A DNA stretch of 64,000 nt, from positions 5,394,001-5,458,000 of the forward strand of contig JBHGNT010000006.1 in assembly GCA_043228905.1 (NCBI GenBank). The letters run 5' to 3'. The notes under the pieces are model-generated. The model ran no database searches. It saw only the letters and a list, made by a program, of their open reading frames with translations, and was not told the DNA's origin. Below are positions 45,373 through 58,430 of the stretch, piece after piece; positions within the stretch are counted from its first letter, which is position 1; each line of letters starts with the position of its first letter. Both the position numbers and the translations under genes were made by a program. This DNA comes from Azolla caroliniana. Lineage: Eukaryota > Polypodiophyta.

Positions 45373-46225
45373 CATAGAGACAATGTTCATACTAGCCAGT
45401 GGACATCATACTAGGCTAGTTATGTAATTAGTAGAAAGGACACTTGCCCTAGACAAGTTTGTATTTAAACCAACTATTTGTAACTTAGTTATTGTTGGAT
45501 GTAATCATATTTTTTCTAATACAACTTCTTGCTCTAAGCTATCTCTCTCCCTCTCTTAGTTTGCCTTATGTGCACTCACACACACAAAGCTCGCTTCCAT
45601 TGCACAACACCACCTACGTGTCTCATTCTTTACATATTTAAATGCTAGCTAGTGTGAGCGAGCAACACTGAACAATTAGCGAAGAGGCCGCACCCTGCAT
45701 CTTGTTCGTGATGCTTACATCCTCGCCTCCCCTCGCCTCCTATTCTCGACTTGCAAATTAGGGTTTCAGATGAAAACCCTAATTTCGACCATATTTATTC
45801 TTCTTGGCTTGCATCCTCACCACCCGCTCATTCTCTGAGTGACACCTACATATTGTTCTTGGCCTCCAAACTCAGGGTTTTGCTGTAACCCTAAATTTGT
45901 CTCCTAATTAATTAATTATTCGTGAATTAATTAATGTTTTAGTAAATTAATTCATTATTAATAAATTATTTAGTATTTTAATTCCTAAAACATAATATTG
46001 GCTAAAATTAAGAACCCTAATTAATTAATTATTAATGAATTAATTAATATTTTTAGTAAATTACTTTGTTAGTAGTGAATTAAATCCTTTTTTAGCAAAT
46101 TAAATAGTTTTTATTATGTAAATTTAAAACGAATGGTTCTGTAATATTCTTGGGGTCATTTTGTCTTCTCGAATACACGAATACTAGGGATGGAGAATAC
46201 CACAAATATCACGCATGGGCCAATC
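45373..46225 (+). mobile_element. Inverted, truncated copy of the copia B LTR
   Basis: From CATAGAGACAATGTTCA through GTGCACTCACACACAC and AAACCCTAAT to ATCACGCATGGG, this matches 31050-32020 in opposite orientation at perhaps 80-85% by eye, with indels. It lacks the first ~160 bp of the B LTR. It ends ~80 bp before the promoter repeats of the BFR2-like gene. Either a solo LTR of a second B-family element or a rearranged end of B. Confidence 0.7.
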
Positions 46226-46303
46226 TATCTCTATCTATCTACATATGATGTTATTGCATCGTGGGTCAAGAGAGGGTAAATGAATGCATGGGCTTAACTA
46301 TTG

Positions 46304-46690
46304 TGGTAAAAAGGGTATTGATGAAGTAAGAGTGGGGGTATTCTCACAATAATTATTATTAAGAGGCTCAAAGTGGGGGTATCGTGTGTAAATACTGAAA
46401 ATCAGGTAAAAGGCTATTTTACGTAGGGTTTAGGCCCTACGGTCTTATGTATTCTCACAGTTATAATGGTTGGGTGGTAAAAAGGGTATTGATGAAAGTA
46501 AGAGTGGGGGTATTCTCACAATAATTATTATTGAGAGGCTCAAAGTGGGGGTATCGTGTGTAAATACTGAAAATAAGGTAAAAGGCTATTTTACGTAGGG
46601 TTTAGGCCCTAAGGTATTATGTATTCTCACAGTTATAATTGTTGGAGAGGGGTATCATTAGTAAATACTGAAAATCAGGTAAAATACTAT
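46304..46690 (+). promoter_or_regulatory. Tandem promoter units (171 bp) with telo-boxes
   Basis: TGGTAAAAAGGGTATTGATG begins copies at 46304 and 46475; a third partial copy ends at ~46690. Each full unit has TAGGGTTTAGGCCCTA (46424 and 46596), that is a telo-box (AAACCCTA on the other strand) joined to a GGCCC word. In Arabidopsis telo-boxes with site II elements mark promoters of ribosome and translation genes, which suits the downstream gene. The array ends ~70 bp before the start codon. Confidence 0.6.
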
Positions 46691-46759
46691 TTTGCGCAGC
46701 ATTAGACATCTCTCTCTCTCTCTCTCTGTCTCCCCACAAGTGTTTTTAGAGAGACAGAC

Positions 46760-49700
46760 ATGGTGGCCAAGCTTAGGAAGCATGGCGTTTCTTCTTCTTC
46801 GTCTTCGAAACAGAAGAAGGTTGCTTCTTTGAACTCTAAAGGAAGAAGAAAAGACGCAGAGGTATGCCTTCGGTTTCTCGTTTGATCCTACTTTCGTGTT
46901 GTTTTTTTACTATGTTATAACATCTTCTTTCTTCCTCCCATTTTTCTTCCCTGTTTCTGTAGGATGCTTACCCTTCGAAGAAGAAAAGGAAATCAAGTTC
47001 TTCACATGAATCTCTCAGAGCAGAACTTACTTCAGGTAAGCAAGATATATTTCGTAGCTTTGATTTGTTCACGAAAGAAAGAAATTTGTTCATGAAAGAA
47101 GGAAATTAGATAAGTATTGGTACAAATTCTTGTCAGATGCTGATAGATAAATAAGTAAATAATTAATGAGATGGAAGCAATATGTCAATGAAATGGCACA
47201 GAAATCCGTTATCTTCTTATATTTGACAGATGAGCGTGAAGCATTGGATTCAGAAGAAGAAGAAGCACATCTCTTTTTTGACAGAAGTGGTAGTGAAGAC
47301 GATGATAAAGCTACAAACCTAGGGTATGGAAATCCTATTTTTTCTTCAATAAAATTGGTACAAAAAGTGAAATTATTATTATTATCTTGACTTCTATCAA
47401 CAAGATCATTTATTTTTCTTAAGAAATGATGATGGACACCTTCGCATGAGGCCCGACATAATTCTAGAAGAGCCTGAATATGCTGGAATTAGAAGCAGCC
47501 GGAAACAAACTTTGGAAGAGGAAGATTTAGCAGACTCTGATGGCGACTTCAATTTACATCCCACAAATAATTGGAGTTCAGATGATAATTTTGAAGAACA
47601 TCAGGTATATATAAAGTATTGGATTTTTTTAGGCTGAAATGATATCACCCTTTGGTTATTGAGCATTGACATTATATGGTTCTTGGACATTGATACTGTT
47701 TATTTTTATGATTTTGAACAGCGAAATTATATTATTTTTACATTGATTGAATATTAAAATTATATTATTTTCAGGTTCATTGAACATTGAAACTATATTA
47801 TTCAGGTTTATTGAGCATTACAATTGCATTATTGTCAAGTTTAGGCTGATTGAATATTGATATTATATTATCTAAAATAAGTTTTACTGAATATTGAATT
47901 ATAATGCTCGTACAATCTAACATGTTACTTTTAGAGTATTGGAGATACATATTATGCGGCTCAAAGTGAAGAGATGGAGGCTCTTGATAAGGAATACAAG
48001 GAGCTCGAAGCTCAAGACAAGTAATCTTGAATATCCTTAGCTATCAATAATATCCTTAAATTTACTTTTAAAGCATGGAGTGATGCACATTGAAACATTT
48101 AACAAACACAAGCTAGGTTTGACAAATCATGTACTCTCTCTCAAAGAATACACTATACATCAGTCATGAATTTCAGAAAGGCAAGCCCAGCATTGTAAAT
48201 ATTTATATATACATTTGCTATTAATAACTTGATCCAATCTTTATTTGTATGTGGTAAGACGTTCATATCTATGCTTGAAGACAATGATGTAAATGTGTAT
48301 ATTATCTTTGTGTAATTTTCCGTTCACAAAAATCATACATACTTGATCACAACATGGTGACTAAGAGCTTGCACATGTTCAGGGAAATCCTATCTGGTTT
48401 GAGAGGGCATAATAATGAAGAAATACTGAAAGGTCAAGCTGTCAGCCACCAAAAGGTTTGATTTCGAGAATGAATATGTTGGTGACTTGAATTATTATTA
48501 TTTTCTTTCACTTGTTAAATTTGGGAAGCCATGCTTTTGGCAGGCACTCTGGGATAAAGCTCTAGAAATGCGAATTTTATTGCAAAAGCCATTTTCAAAC
48601 TCCAATCGCTTGCCTCTGGTGATTATTACTTAACTTCATTTGATGTAACTCACTAAAATGGGTGGAAAATTTTGCAAGATTTGAATAAATGACAATCTAT
48701 ATAGAAATTTCACTATCAGATGATAGAATGGCAATAGTAGCTTTACAAATCTCGTTGACCAGTTTTGTTGCCTAAACCCAAACCCAATCTTGTAATATAT
48801 GTACACTACAATTTTAATTGTATGTTCTTATTTAATCCTATTATAACCACACACTTCAATCCCTAGACATTAAAGATTGAAGGATGTAATAATAATAACA
48901 GATAAGGATCATTATCACTCCTGAAATGTGCTGAAACTTTTGTATATTTTATGTTATTCTTGCTTGTTTCCTAGTTTGATTATCCTTCCCTTTGTGAGTA
49001 ATGCATTTGTTTCTTATTTGCTGCTTTAAAAGCGGATATGTATTATACCTTCAGTAACATATGTTTTATTAATTATGTATGGGAGAAATCGTTGATCAAC
49101 AATGTGAAATAAGAATATGGCTTTGCTGGAAGATAATCCTGAGTAAGTCCTACAGGAAATACTTATTTGGAAAGATATCCAGAGTAAGTCTCCATAATGA
49201 GTTTTTCTACAGAAAGACCCATAAATTTTCCTCTCTCTCCATCCTATCCTTTTTCTGAAGATAACATGTTTGAAAACTCTTTGTATGTAGTATGTACACA
49301 TTTAATTCTAACAGGGTCTTCCAGAATCTCCTTCTCTAAAGGGGTAGTATGATTTGATAGGATCCCACACATTAATTTTAAGAATCGTGTAACTCATTAT
49401 CCATGCTATTGACCAGCAACTTTTCCAACAACCATGACATCAATGGAAAGAGGCCCATACTCCCACCTGAATCTATTGAAGATTCTTATTGGACTGACAC
49501 AAACAGCCGGAGTGATACCTTGTGGGAGTGCCTAGTTATGGCAGATACTTAATCTGTGGAAAATTTCAAATCACCTTAATCCATGTAAAGGGGGGGAATT
49601 CATTCATAATTTGATTCTTGACTCTGGAAGATTTTAATTGTCTCCTAATATATTTTTCCCCTTCTGGCCTCAACTTCCAATTCTCATGTTTGATCATGGA

Positions 49701-52700
49701 ATGGTTGCATTCATTTGCTTGTATCGTATAATCTGAAGTCACGTGTGTACTTCTTCTAAACAGAATGATAGAAAAGCCTTTTTTTTAAAGACATTAAATT
49801 TGTCTTCAGCATTTCTGAAGACATGGTTGAAATTTAATTTTATCAGGGTGAGATAAGATCATCTATTTGTGAATCTAATATGGATGTGAGTGGTGCTTAT
49901 GCAAAACTTACTGCATCGAGCATTGCAACTTTGTGTTGTCTTACGGAGGCTTTAGAGGTATTTTCTAATTATTTTAATCCTAAATTCTTTAATTTTTTCT
50001 GTGCAGATGCTCATATTGTGCAGAGGTATTCTTTTAATATTTTAGTCCAGAATTCTATAACTCGTTTTGTGCAAATATTTGTATTTTTAAAGTAAATGCG
50101 TGACCAATATGTTTAATTAAATTTGATATGCAGACTTTGTCAGGACAAAATGCTTCTATAGATCAAGCAGCTGGTATGAGTCCAGATGAGTATGCATAAT
50201 GTTAAATCTTACATTGACCAATCAAAGACTAAGCAATACTGCATTCTGTTGCCATCAAATAATTTAGGTGCACACAAAGTAAGAGAGGAGATTCTTATTA
50301 AAGAATCTTCTGATGACATTGATGATATCTGGCAGAAAATGTCTGCTTTATACTCAAGGTATCAATATTTTACATTTAATATGTAGGAGGCTCTACGTGT
50401 ATTATCTTCATTTTGCTATAAAGAAGAGGAAAATTACCACAAAACTTCTACTGTATTTGTACTTCTTTAGTGAAGAATAGATGGAGGATCAAGACATTAT
50501 TTGTTTAAGAAATCTGTGTCCTCAATATTTTCCATAGCCTTCACAGCAACAACTGCTTGATGTGAATAGGAAAGATGTATATTTGCTCCATAATCCTGAA
50601 GACCCTTGGAATAAAATTTAAGCTTTGGCAATTTTATGCAGGTTTGTGCCATTCCGGAATAGCTCAGTGGACAGATGGCAGAGGAAAACTCAACTATCAT
50701 CAGGAGCTGCAGCATCAAAAACAAAATTGAAAGCTTTCAATCAGGTCCGTGCAATGTTATGCAGACATATTTTTTATCTTTCACATAATCAAGTCAATGC
50801 AATATAATCATAATACATATATTAAGTAGGCTTAAACTGTAATGTTGATGGATTTAAGTCGAAGTATGGTATAAGCAGTCAATAGTTGAGTAAAAATTTA
50901 GCTACATTTTGAAGTAGGTGAGTATGTATATGGCATATTCTAGGATCTTCTTTGTCAGTTTCAAAAGAAGGAAATAAAATGCAATTATGAAGTATTGCTT
51001 AAAGAAAAATGTGGAAACTCTTCTTTACTATTCTCTGAAGTTATAAAACTTTAGAGAATAGTGAAGGCTCACTTATGTACAATAATGTTAAACGAGCATG
51101 TTATTTTGGGGCTTGTAATTTTGATGTTCCAATAGGTTCTGAATGTTTGTTGCCACAAATTTATTGTTAAAAGATATTTGATTTGGAGCTCAGAATTTAT
51201 TTTGTACTTTCCTTCTATAATGGCTCGTAGAATTTGTCACATTATTTCTTGCTGTATATATCTGCTCATGTTTGAGTTGTGATAGAATTGAATTTTGTAT
51301 TGCAGAGTATTTCACAGCAAGTTGAAACCCACATGCGGGACTTCTCACGTATGCTTCAAAGAATGTGGCTGAATCCATCGTCGGTGGATATTATTGGAAC
51401 AGTAAGTTACTGAAATGAGCTTAATGAGCATGAATGTTTTTTTATCACAATTGTTCTTGCTTTTCTCTTGTTTTTGGATATTAAATAACCAAATATGACA
51501 CACAGCATGCAACTGATGATCAGCCTGGCATATCCCAGGAAGGCAGCAAGGTACTTTGATTCTATATAAAATGTATTTTACATTAGAGGTTTTAATACAT
51601 TTGTGTATATGAATGTGTACATGTGTGTGCTCTTTGTCACAGAGTACTATGAGCTATTCTTGATGACTTAAGCTTTTGATAGTTTATCACTAATTCCCTT
51701 AGCCTTGGAGGAAGAAAGGTTGATCAAAATACATTTCATTAAATGATTTCTTTGGGGAGAGCTGTAAAACTAGAATGACCATGGCCCAAATTACCTTGTT
51801 GAATTTTTAAAAGCTCACATATTTAGAAAACATTTAAATCTTTTAGATTTTCTTTGCAATTTAGACTTTAGCATCATAATAATGATTCATACTGGCCACA
51901 ACTTGCAGGAGAGTAACCTTGATATTTTGTGGTCATCAAGGTATCACGGTCCATCTCTTAAATGGAATGAAAATATTGACATGGATATATATTTATTAGT
52001 TTCAATATAATTTTGATGGTAGAAGATGATCATTTGATTCCTGGGTTTATAGCATTTCAACTCAGATTGTAATTATTTATTTGCCCAATTTCTTATTCCT
52101 AATGTTTTCACATTCAATCGATACGTCCATTCCAATTCATCGGACTTGGTGGCTAGGTGTGTCACCTCAAGTTTTTCCCTTATTATCTTGTCACTTTCTT
52201 TCATTCTCTCTCATTCTTCTTCACCTTATATGGAGGGAAATTACTAATTAGAAGCTCATATCTCATATATAGCCTACAAGTTGGGTTTATTTTTGTAACA
52301 TTAACAACCATATGGTGATTGAGACATTTAATTAATGACTTATCTTCTTTCACACTAAAGCTAGCAAAAGTGAAGGTTAATTCTAAGTATCTAAAGCCTC
52401 GCTATCAATAACCAGTTTTGTGATGGGCTAGGCATTGTTAATGAATATATCCAACCAAGTGATGAAAGAGAGATGATGTGATGGCATGGTTAGATCCAAA
52501 ACACTGAGGGAGTGGGCTGATGTGTGAGGAGAGAGAAAGTAGAAAAACTGTGCAGAAAAATGGAGAGGAAACCCTAGCTACTAAAAGTCCCTATCTCATT
52601 ATGAGAGGTTTGGGACCAATTATTATTGATAAGTAACTTTTAGGTCATTATGGCATGTTCACACACTACCAATTACCCTAGTTGCTAAAATTCCCTATCT

Positions 52701-55700
52701 CATTAGGAAAGTAGAAAAACTGTGCAGAAAAATGGGGACGCAAAAAGTCTCTATCTCTTTATGAGAGGTTTGGGACCAATTATTATTGATATGTAACTTT
52801 TAGGTCAGTTTGTCATGTTCACACACGGCCAATTACCAAAAGTTATAAAAATAATGTAAATGCCTAAAATCGCTCAAATTGGGGCCTAAGATATAGTAAA
52901 CGTATGTCTAGAAAGCTCTCTTCGAGAGCTTTCACATGGAAGGGTCAAAATATATTAAAACAGGAGTCTTTGGTGCCATTATCCCCCAAAGAGATTGTCT
53001 CAATGACACATTATGTGTACATCATAGGCTTCATGTCCATGCTATCACCAGGTGATTGTTGTGCATTCTCAAGGTAGAATCGATTTTGAGAGCAAATATT
53101 GGATAGTTTTTGTCAATTAATTGAAGTGTTGTCCTCTATTTTAGGATGCATGGAATCTAAATTTTATAATATTCAACAACTACCTCCTCATCTATTTATT
53201 ATTTCAAATTGAAAGTGGCACTTCAGTGAATATTGGAAGACTGGTCCATAAAACGGGTTGGACCGAAAACAAACAGAGGAAAAAGGCCAATGCAACCCAT
53301 CCCCTCAATTGCTCATGTTTATATTTAAAGCCATATGGACATTTCTGAAAATATGGTTTGGGGAAAAAAGCAAACAAATCTGCATCACCAAACAAAGAGG
53401 GTTCAAACCAATGATAAAAATACGTTTTTGGCTCCTTCACTTACATCCCAATGAATTTTCTTGGTAATTATTTGCAAGAAAAACTGTTGAGGAATCGGAA
53501 TGTGGGATAATGAACATGGTTACCCACAGTCTTTCTGTCAAATTAGGAGAAAAACAAAATGTTTTAAAGGCTTCAAACCTTGGTTAATCTACACCTCCGT
53601 TAATGTTTTTGGAATTCTGAACCAGAATTTGCCATTGATTGATAACACTCTCAAAAATATTATCAAAGTTGGTGAACTCTCGCTTGTGGAATTCCAGAGA
53701 AGCCAATTGTAGGTGTCCTTGGGACAAGCTTTCCTCTCCACCTCTAAAAAGCACTTAAGAAACTCAAAACCAACTTAAACCTTATAATCATTGATGCGGG
53801 ATAAGATTCTGGGTCCCATCTTGCTTGATCACAACTAACACATATGAAAAGGAAACAACTCAGAGATAAAGTTGTCTACAATCTCCTTTGAAGAACATCA
53901 CAACGAAATGGAGTACAATTACAAATGTAGGACCTTTTCTCTAGAGATGAGATTTGCGTCATCTTTTAAAAGTGATATAAGTATAGATTATGCACTCTAT
54001 ATTTTCTCCCCAAGGTCCACAAAGTAGAAAACAACTCGGAGATAAAGTTGTCTACAATCTCCTTCGAAGAACATCACAACCAGTGGAGTACATTTATTAG
54101 AAATGCAGGACCTTTTTTCTAGAGATGAGATTTGCTTCATCCTTCAAAAGTGATATAAGTATAGAGTATGCACTCTATATTTTCTCCCTAAGCTCCACAA
54201 AGTACCTGTGGTTGGGAGGCACATATGTTCTTGGAATGGCATCATTTTTTAGAACACTTCCATTTGGCTCCACCATAAGTTGGATCCCGCCAAAATAGTT
54301 GGATTTGCTCTCTTTGTTAAGAGACCTCGAGGAACTACGGCTACCTACCTCCCCACATTTGAAGGTGTCATGTATATATTTCTCAAGGTCTATGATTCTT
54401 CAAATGTGGGGATGCTCGAGTACTCTTAACAAAGAGAGAAAATCCCAAGGTGTTGTTTTTGTTGTTCAAAGATGGGATTTAGCTTATAGTGGAGCTAAAT
54501 GGAGGGATGCACAAAGATGAAGCCATTATATGAATACATGGGTCTTCTGACCAAAGATGCTTTGTGTAGCTTGGGGAGAATTTCACGAGTGGTCACTGAC
54601 CTTGGTAATATTTTTGAGAGGTTTATGAATCAATTGCCGATTCCATTTCGGATTTAGGATAATAAAGCGATTTGTTTGGGCCTTCAAAAATATAAGTGGA
54701 GATGTAGCTATCTAAGGAAGCTGTGATGATAATCCTTCAAGAGTTTTTATTTTGAGTGATGTTACCTCCCCTCTGGAGGAACACACTCTCGGTTACTACT
54801 TCCGAGTAACCGGATCAAGGTAATTGTGGTAGGAAGGAGGGAAGGGACTTTGGGTCATCCTGTCGACTGTGTACTTAGTCGGATACGGGAGTTAGGGGGG
54901 TAACTCTACCCCAAGGGTTCCTGGATAACTCTCCGTGGATACCCAATCTCGTTTGATTAGCACGACCCTCAGAGATGCAGACCGATTTTAGAGCTTCGCA
55001 AGGAGCGCAGGAATAGATATCCCGTCGAATCGGCCACAACCAATTACGGGTATACAACTACACAGTACACGATCTCAACACACCTTATGACACAAATAGA
55101 ACACACAGCGTTCCCCCACAAGAAGACAAATATATTAATGATGCACTCTCATACAAATACCGATCGACTTTCGGTACAGAAGTGCTCACGTCTCTTTCTA
55201 TTACTCGTCTAAATCTGCCCTCCCCCTTTTCTCTCATTCATACCGTTCTTATATAAGATCCCATGCTTCCTATTTCAGGGGAGTATGGTTAGTTACAATC
55301 GTTTCAACATTAATTAATTGGCGTTATATTAAAACCATGTTCAACTCTTGGCCGGCTCCCTTTGTGCTTGGCTTCCTGTCTCCTTTCACACCTTCGGCCG
55401 CCCTGTCCGGCCAACAAGGGATTTTGGATGGGCGAATCAAATTCAGTCCTAAGGCCAAACATTTCTTTCATGATATGGTAAGGAATGAGAAGAAAGATTG
55501 TGGATAGCCATGTTAGTTATCTGACGTTCTAATTCCTCGAGGGTTTCCTTGAAAATCAATAGAGAGAATATTCCTTTGGATTTTAGAAAGGGGGCCAGAA
55601 GAGGGTTCTTACCATAATTTGGTTTTTCGGTGTCGTGGAGTTATTTTTTTCCCCAAACCATACTTTCAGAAATGTCGGTTTGGTTTGAAAGGTGAAGCAT

Positions 55701-57248
55701 AATCAGTTGAGGGAATACGTTACGATATCCATATGTCCTTCGTTTGTTTTTTTGGCCTAGCCCATTTTTTGGACTAGGCTTCGGGTATTCTTGATTAGGC
55801 ACCTTTTCCCTTGTGCAAATTTTTGTTGTCTGAAGGTCTTAAATCTAATGTTGACATTTAATTTCTTATTAATATTTCATTAAGTAATTGCCATTTGTTT
55901 TGATTGTGGATTTGTCTGAGGGAGGTCTTGAATCTAATGTAGAGATTTAATTTCTTATTAATATTTCGTTTAGTATTTGCCCTTTGTTTTGATTGTGGAT
56001 TTCAGGACATCGAAGGAGATCCTGAGCTAATAGATGACACTGAATTCTATCAGGAGCTTCTACGTGAATTTCTAGAATCATCAGATCCAGCTTCTATTGG
56101 TTTGTACATTTTGCATGTGTGCTCTAGGCTGATTGAGGTTACATTTCAATTTGGTGGATTCCCTGTTGAAAGAGTTTCTTAATAATTGGATAGTGTGAAT
56201 ATTATATGGTATTCAATCTATTCCTGCCAAGGTGAATCATACACATTGGATAAGATGAAAGGACATGATTGTCAAGGATATTGGAATAAATATTGCAGAA
56301 ATGAGAATTCCATGTAAGGAGAGAGCATTGACGCACGGAGCTTAGTAAACAGTAGATAGATAGGTTGACGAAGGATGGTAATTGATAAAAAAGAAGTCAC
56401 TCAACCAACAAACATATTTAAGCTAAGGAAACTACCCCGAACATTTGTCCTAAAGTCTAAAGAAATCTAATGGTGAACTTTGTTTCAGCAGAAACTAATT
56501 TATTACAGTAAATGTTTTCTTCGTACCATTCATAAACCTTGCACCCTTGTGCAACCATTCATAAACCTGTTGTGATCAGCAATGATTTGTTAGCCCCGAA
56601 AAACTTTACCCAGGCTTACCAATCATAGTTGACCAGAGCAGTATATGAAAAGGATATACTAGCCTTCATAAATCTTGTCTTTCTGTTATACTACGCTTCA
56701 TCTTACTCCTGTTTTTGTACAGTCCATTGAGCATTCCTGTTACAAGCAGTCATATTATGATAATTTCTCATCTTGTATTGTACATTATTTACCTGATAAT
56801 ATAGAGCTGGTGCATAGTTGGAGAGCTTTTTTGACAAGATGATAGGAAATCCATGGTTGGAACTTGCTAGCTTGGGGTTGAAACTATTGTTAGTTGTTTT
56901 GTTTCCTTGGAAATGTGCTCGTTGTGAACTTACGATTCAGTGACCTTGGAGTAAATTCTGTACAGGAGAACTGTATGCAGTTAAAAGATTGCATTCAAAA
57001 CGAAGGAAAATTGTTGATCGTCGTGCTTCCAAAGGCCGTAAGATAAGGTAAAAATGTCATATTTTTCATTGCATAATTACTCCAGAAAATTGAAATTCCC
57101 TGCTTCATGCATCACTATATTTCATTTCAGGTACAATGTGCATGATAAAATTGTTAACTTCATGGCGCCTTTACCTACAAATATACCACCACTGGCAGAA
57201 AAGCTATTTGCCAGTGGCCTATTTCAAGCACAAGTAAATCGTGCTTAA
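46760..57248 (+). CDS. BFR2: AATF/BFR2-type ribosome-biogenesis protein (TRAUB domain), 16 exons
   Basis: Exons: 46760-46861, 46963-47035, 47230-47323, 47424-47604, 47935-48020, 48383-48455, 48544-48618, 49847-49957, 50134-50173, 50268-50358, 50642-50744, 51306-51401, 51506-51550, 56006-56099, 56966-57047, 57131-57248. All joins are GT-AG and keep one frame of 487 residues. AATF/Bfr2 is a nucleolar small-subunit processome factor needed for early 18S rRNA processing. A basic Ser-rich N-terminus precedes an acidic region (DSEEEEAHLF, EEEDLADSDGDF). The AATF-Che1 segment shows EEMEALDKEYKEL and ALWDKALEMRILLQKPF. The C-terminal TRAUB domain shows DDTEFYQELLREFLESSDP, KRRKIVDRRASKGRKIRYNV and HDKIVNFMAPLPTNIPPL. 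Length fits plant homologues. Intron 13 is 4.5 kb through repeat insertions. A possible cassette exon at 51909-51940 would break the frame. Confidence 0.88.
47660..47910. repeat. Degenerate ~60-bp repeats in BFR2-like intron 4
   Basis: Phrases like TTGAACATTGAAACTATATTATT and TTGAATATTGATATTATATT recur five or six times with drift. Confidence 0.55.
52541..52850. repeat. Tandem repeat, period ~172 bp, in BFR2-like intron 13
   Basis: AGAAAAACTGTGCAGAAAAA occurs at 52541 and 52713, and GAGAGGTTTGGGACCAATTA follows in both copies. Confidence 0.85.
53865..54206. repeat. Tandem repeat, period ~166-170 bp, in BFR2-like intron 13
   Basis: AGATAAAGTTGTCTACAATC occurs in both copies (about 53872 and 54040), with TTTTCTAGAGATGAGATTTG-like text following. 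Confidence 0.85.
54300..54449. repeat. Fold-back hairpin in BFR2-like intron 13
   Basis: GGATTTGCTCTCTTTGTTAA (54301) pairs with TTAACAAAGAGAGAAAATCC (54427-54447), and inside it CCCCACATTTGAAG (54352) pairs with CTTCAAATGTGGGG (54396). An internal bulge contains CTCGAG on both sides. No transposase or clear target duplication. Confidence 0.7.
54760..55426 (-). mobile_element. Solo LTR (667 bp) in BFR2-like intron 13
   Basis: Bounded by TGTTACCTCC and GGCCAACA. AGTGA before and AGGGA after form a 4/5-matched target duplication (54755-54759, 55427-55431). Read on the minus strand it begins TGTTGGCCGG and has TTATATAAG ~170 bp in, so minus orientation is more likely. No internal region or partner LTR is present, so it probably arose by LTR-LTR recombination. 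It is GC-richer than the intron around it. Confidence 0.7.
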
Positions 57249-58430
57249 ACGCCCATGGTTGAACGTCAAATTTTTGAATGGCATGTAAAGCTTATGAATG
57301 GTTTTCATTAAGCTTTGAAAAGAGCTTTTATCAGCTTTTCCTAGAATAAAATGGAGAGGCAAGGAAAACAAAAAAGCATTTGTAGTAGTATCATTGGAAA
57401 CCCCTGAAGATACTGACATCACAATACTACATGTAGTGGGAGTTCCAGCGAACTACTTTTGTCACCATTGTTTCACAAAAAATACCAGTACTATATCAGA
57501 CAACATATTGGATCTGTTTTTAATCTAGTAGAGAGAAAAGTGAGCGCAATTTTGCACCGAGTCAAGATCTTAGCTCAAATACAACAGAATGAATATGAGG
57601 AGAAGAAAATCCTTATTTCATCGCGATTCATGTAATAATATGTTTTAATCATTTTCTCTCTTCTTTATCTTTTATATCTTACTATTTTCTGCCAATGTCT
57701 TGATCCAGAACTTCTTGAACGTGTGTACTTGCAACAATTTTACTCTGCTGATGTATAAAGACCTGATATGAAGTTGTTCTTCTTTGCTAATATAGGATTT
57801 TTATACTCTCGAGGTCATGAATTTGATAAGGCACACATTGCCTGATACATCTAACATATCAGGCTCTGTGCTAATAGTAGAGCTAGAAGCCGTCTCACTG
57901 ATGAGGGTTACTTGACTAAGCTACGTTGTTTTTATCAATTGATGATATTCTTCTCTTCATTATTTTTCTAGATTTCCTATTGTCATGTTGATTTTTGGGG
58001 GCATGTTCATGTCATTGGTTCTTTCTATGCTTTTGTTGATCTTGAGATTGCTTATTTTTATTATGTTCATATTTCCATTTTGCTTAATGTGGCTCGCATG
58101 TAATGTTTATATTATAGCATAATAAACTCCTAATTTGTGACAGCATTATCCAAAGATTATTGTTTTACAGGAACATTTTCCCCCCATTGAATGAAATGAG
58201 TGTGATTACATTCTCTTCAATAAGTGGGAACAACATTCTGTGGGGATATTGAAATGGGTATAGATTATTTTGGAGTTATATATACAGCTTTTAATTCCTC
58301 GCACTATATCATCATATGCTTTCTTGTTGATGGCGTCCAACAACAATACAATCAACGCTAGCATTGAAACTTCATTTGTTTCATAGCTGCACAATGGCTG
58401 TTCACCAACCTAGATGGGATAGATTTGATT
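57249..58430. other. Intergenic DNA between convergent genes
   Basis: Includes the BFR2-like 3' untranslated region (GCATGTAAAGC onward). No further gene seen. Confidence 0.4.
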
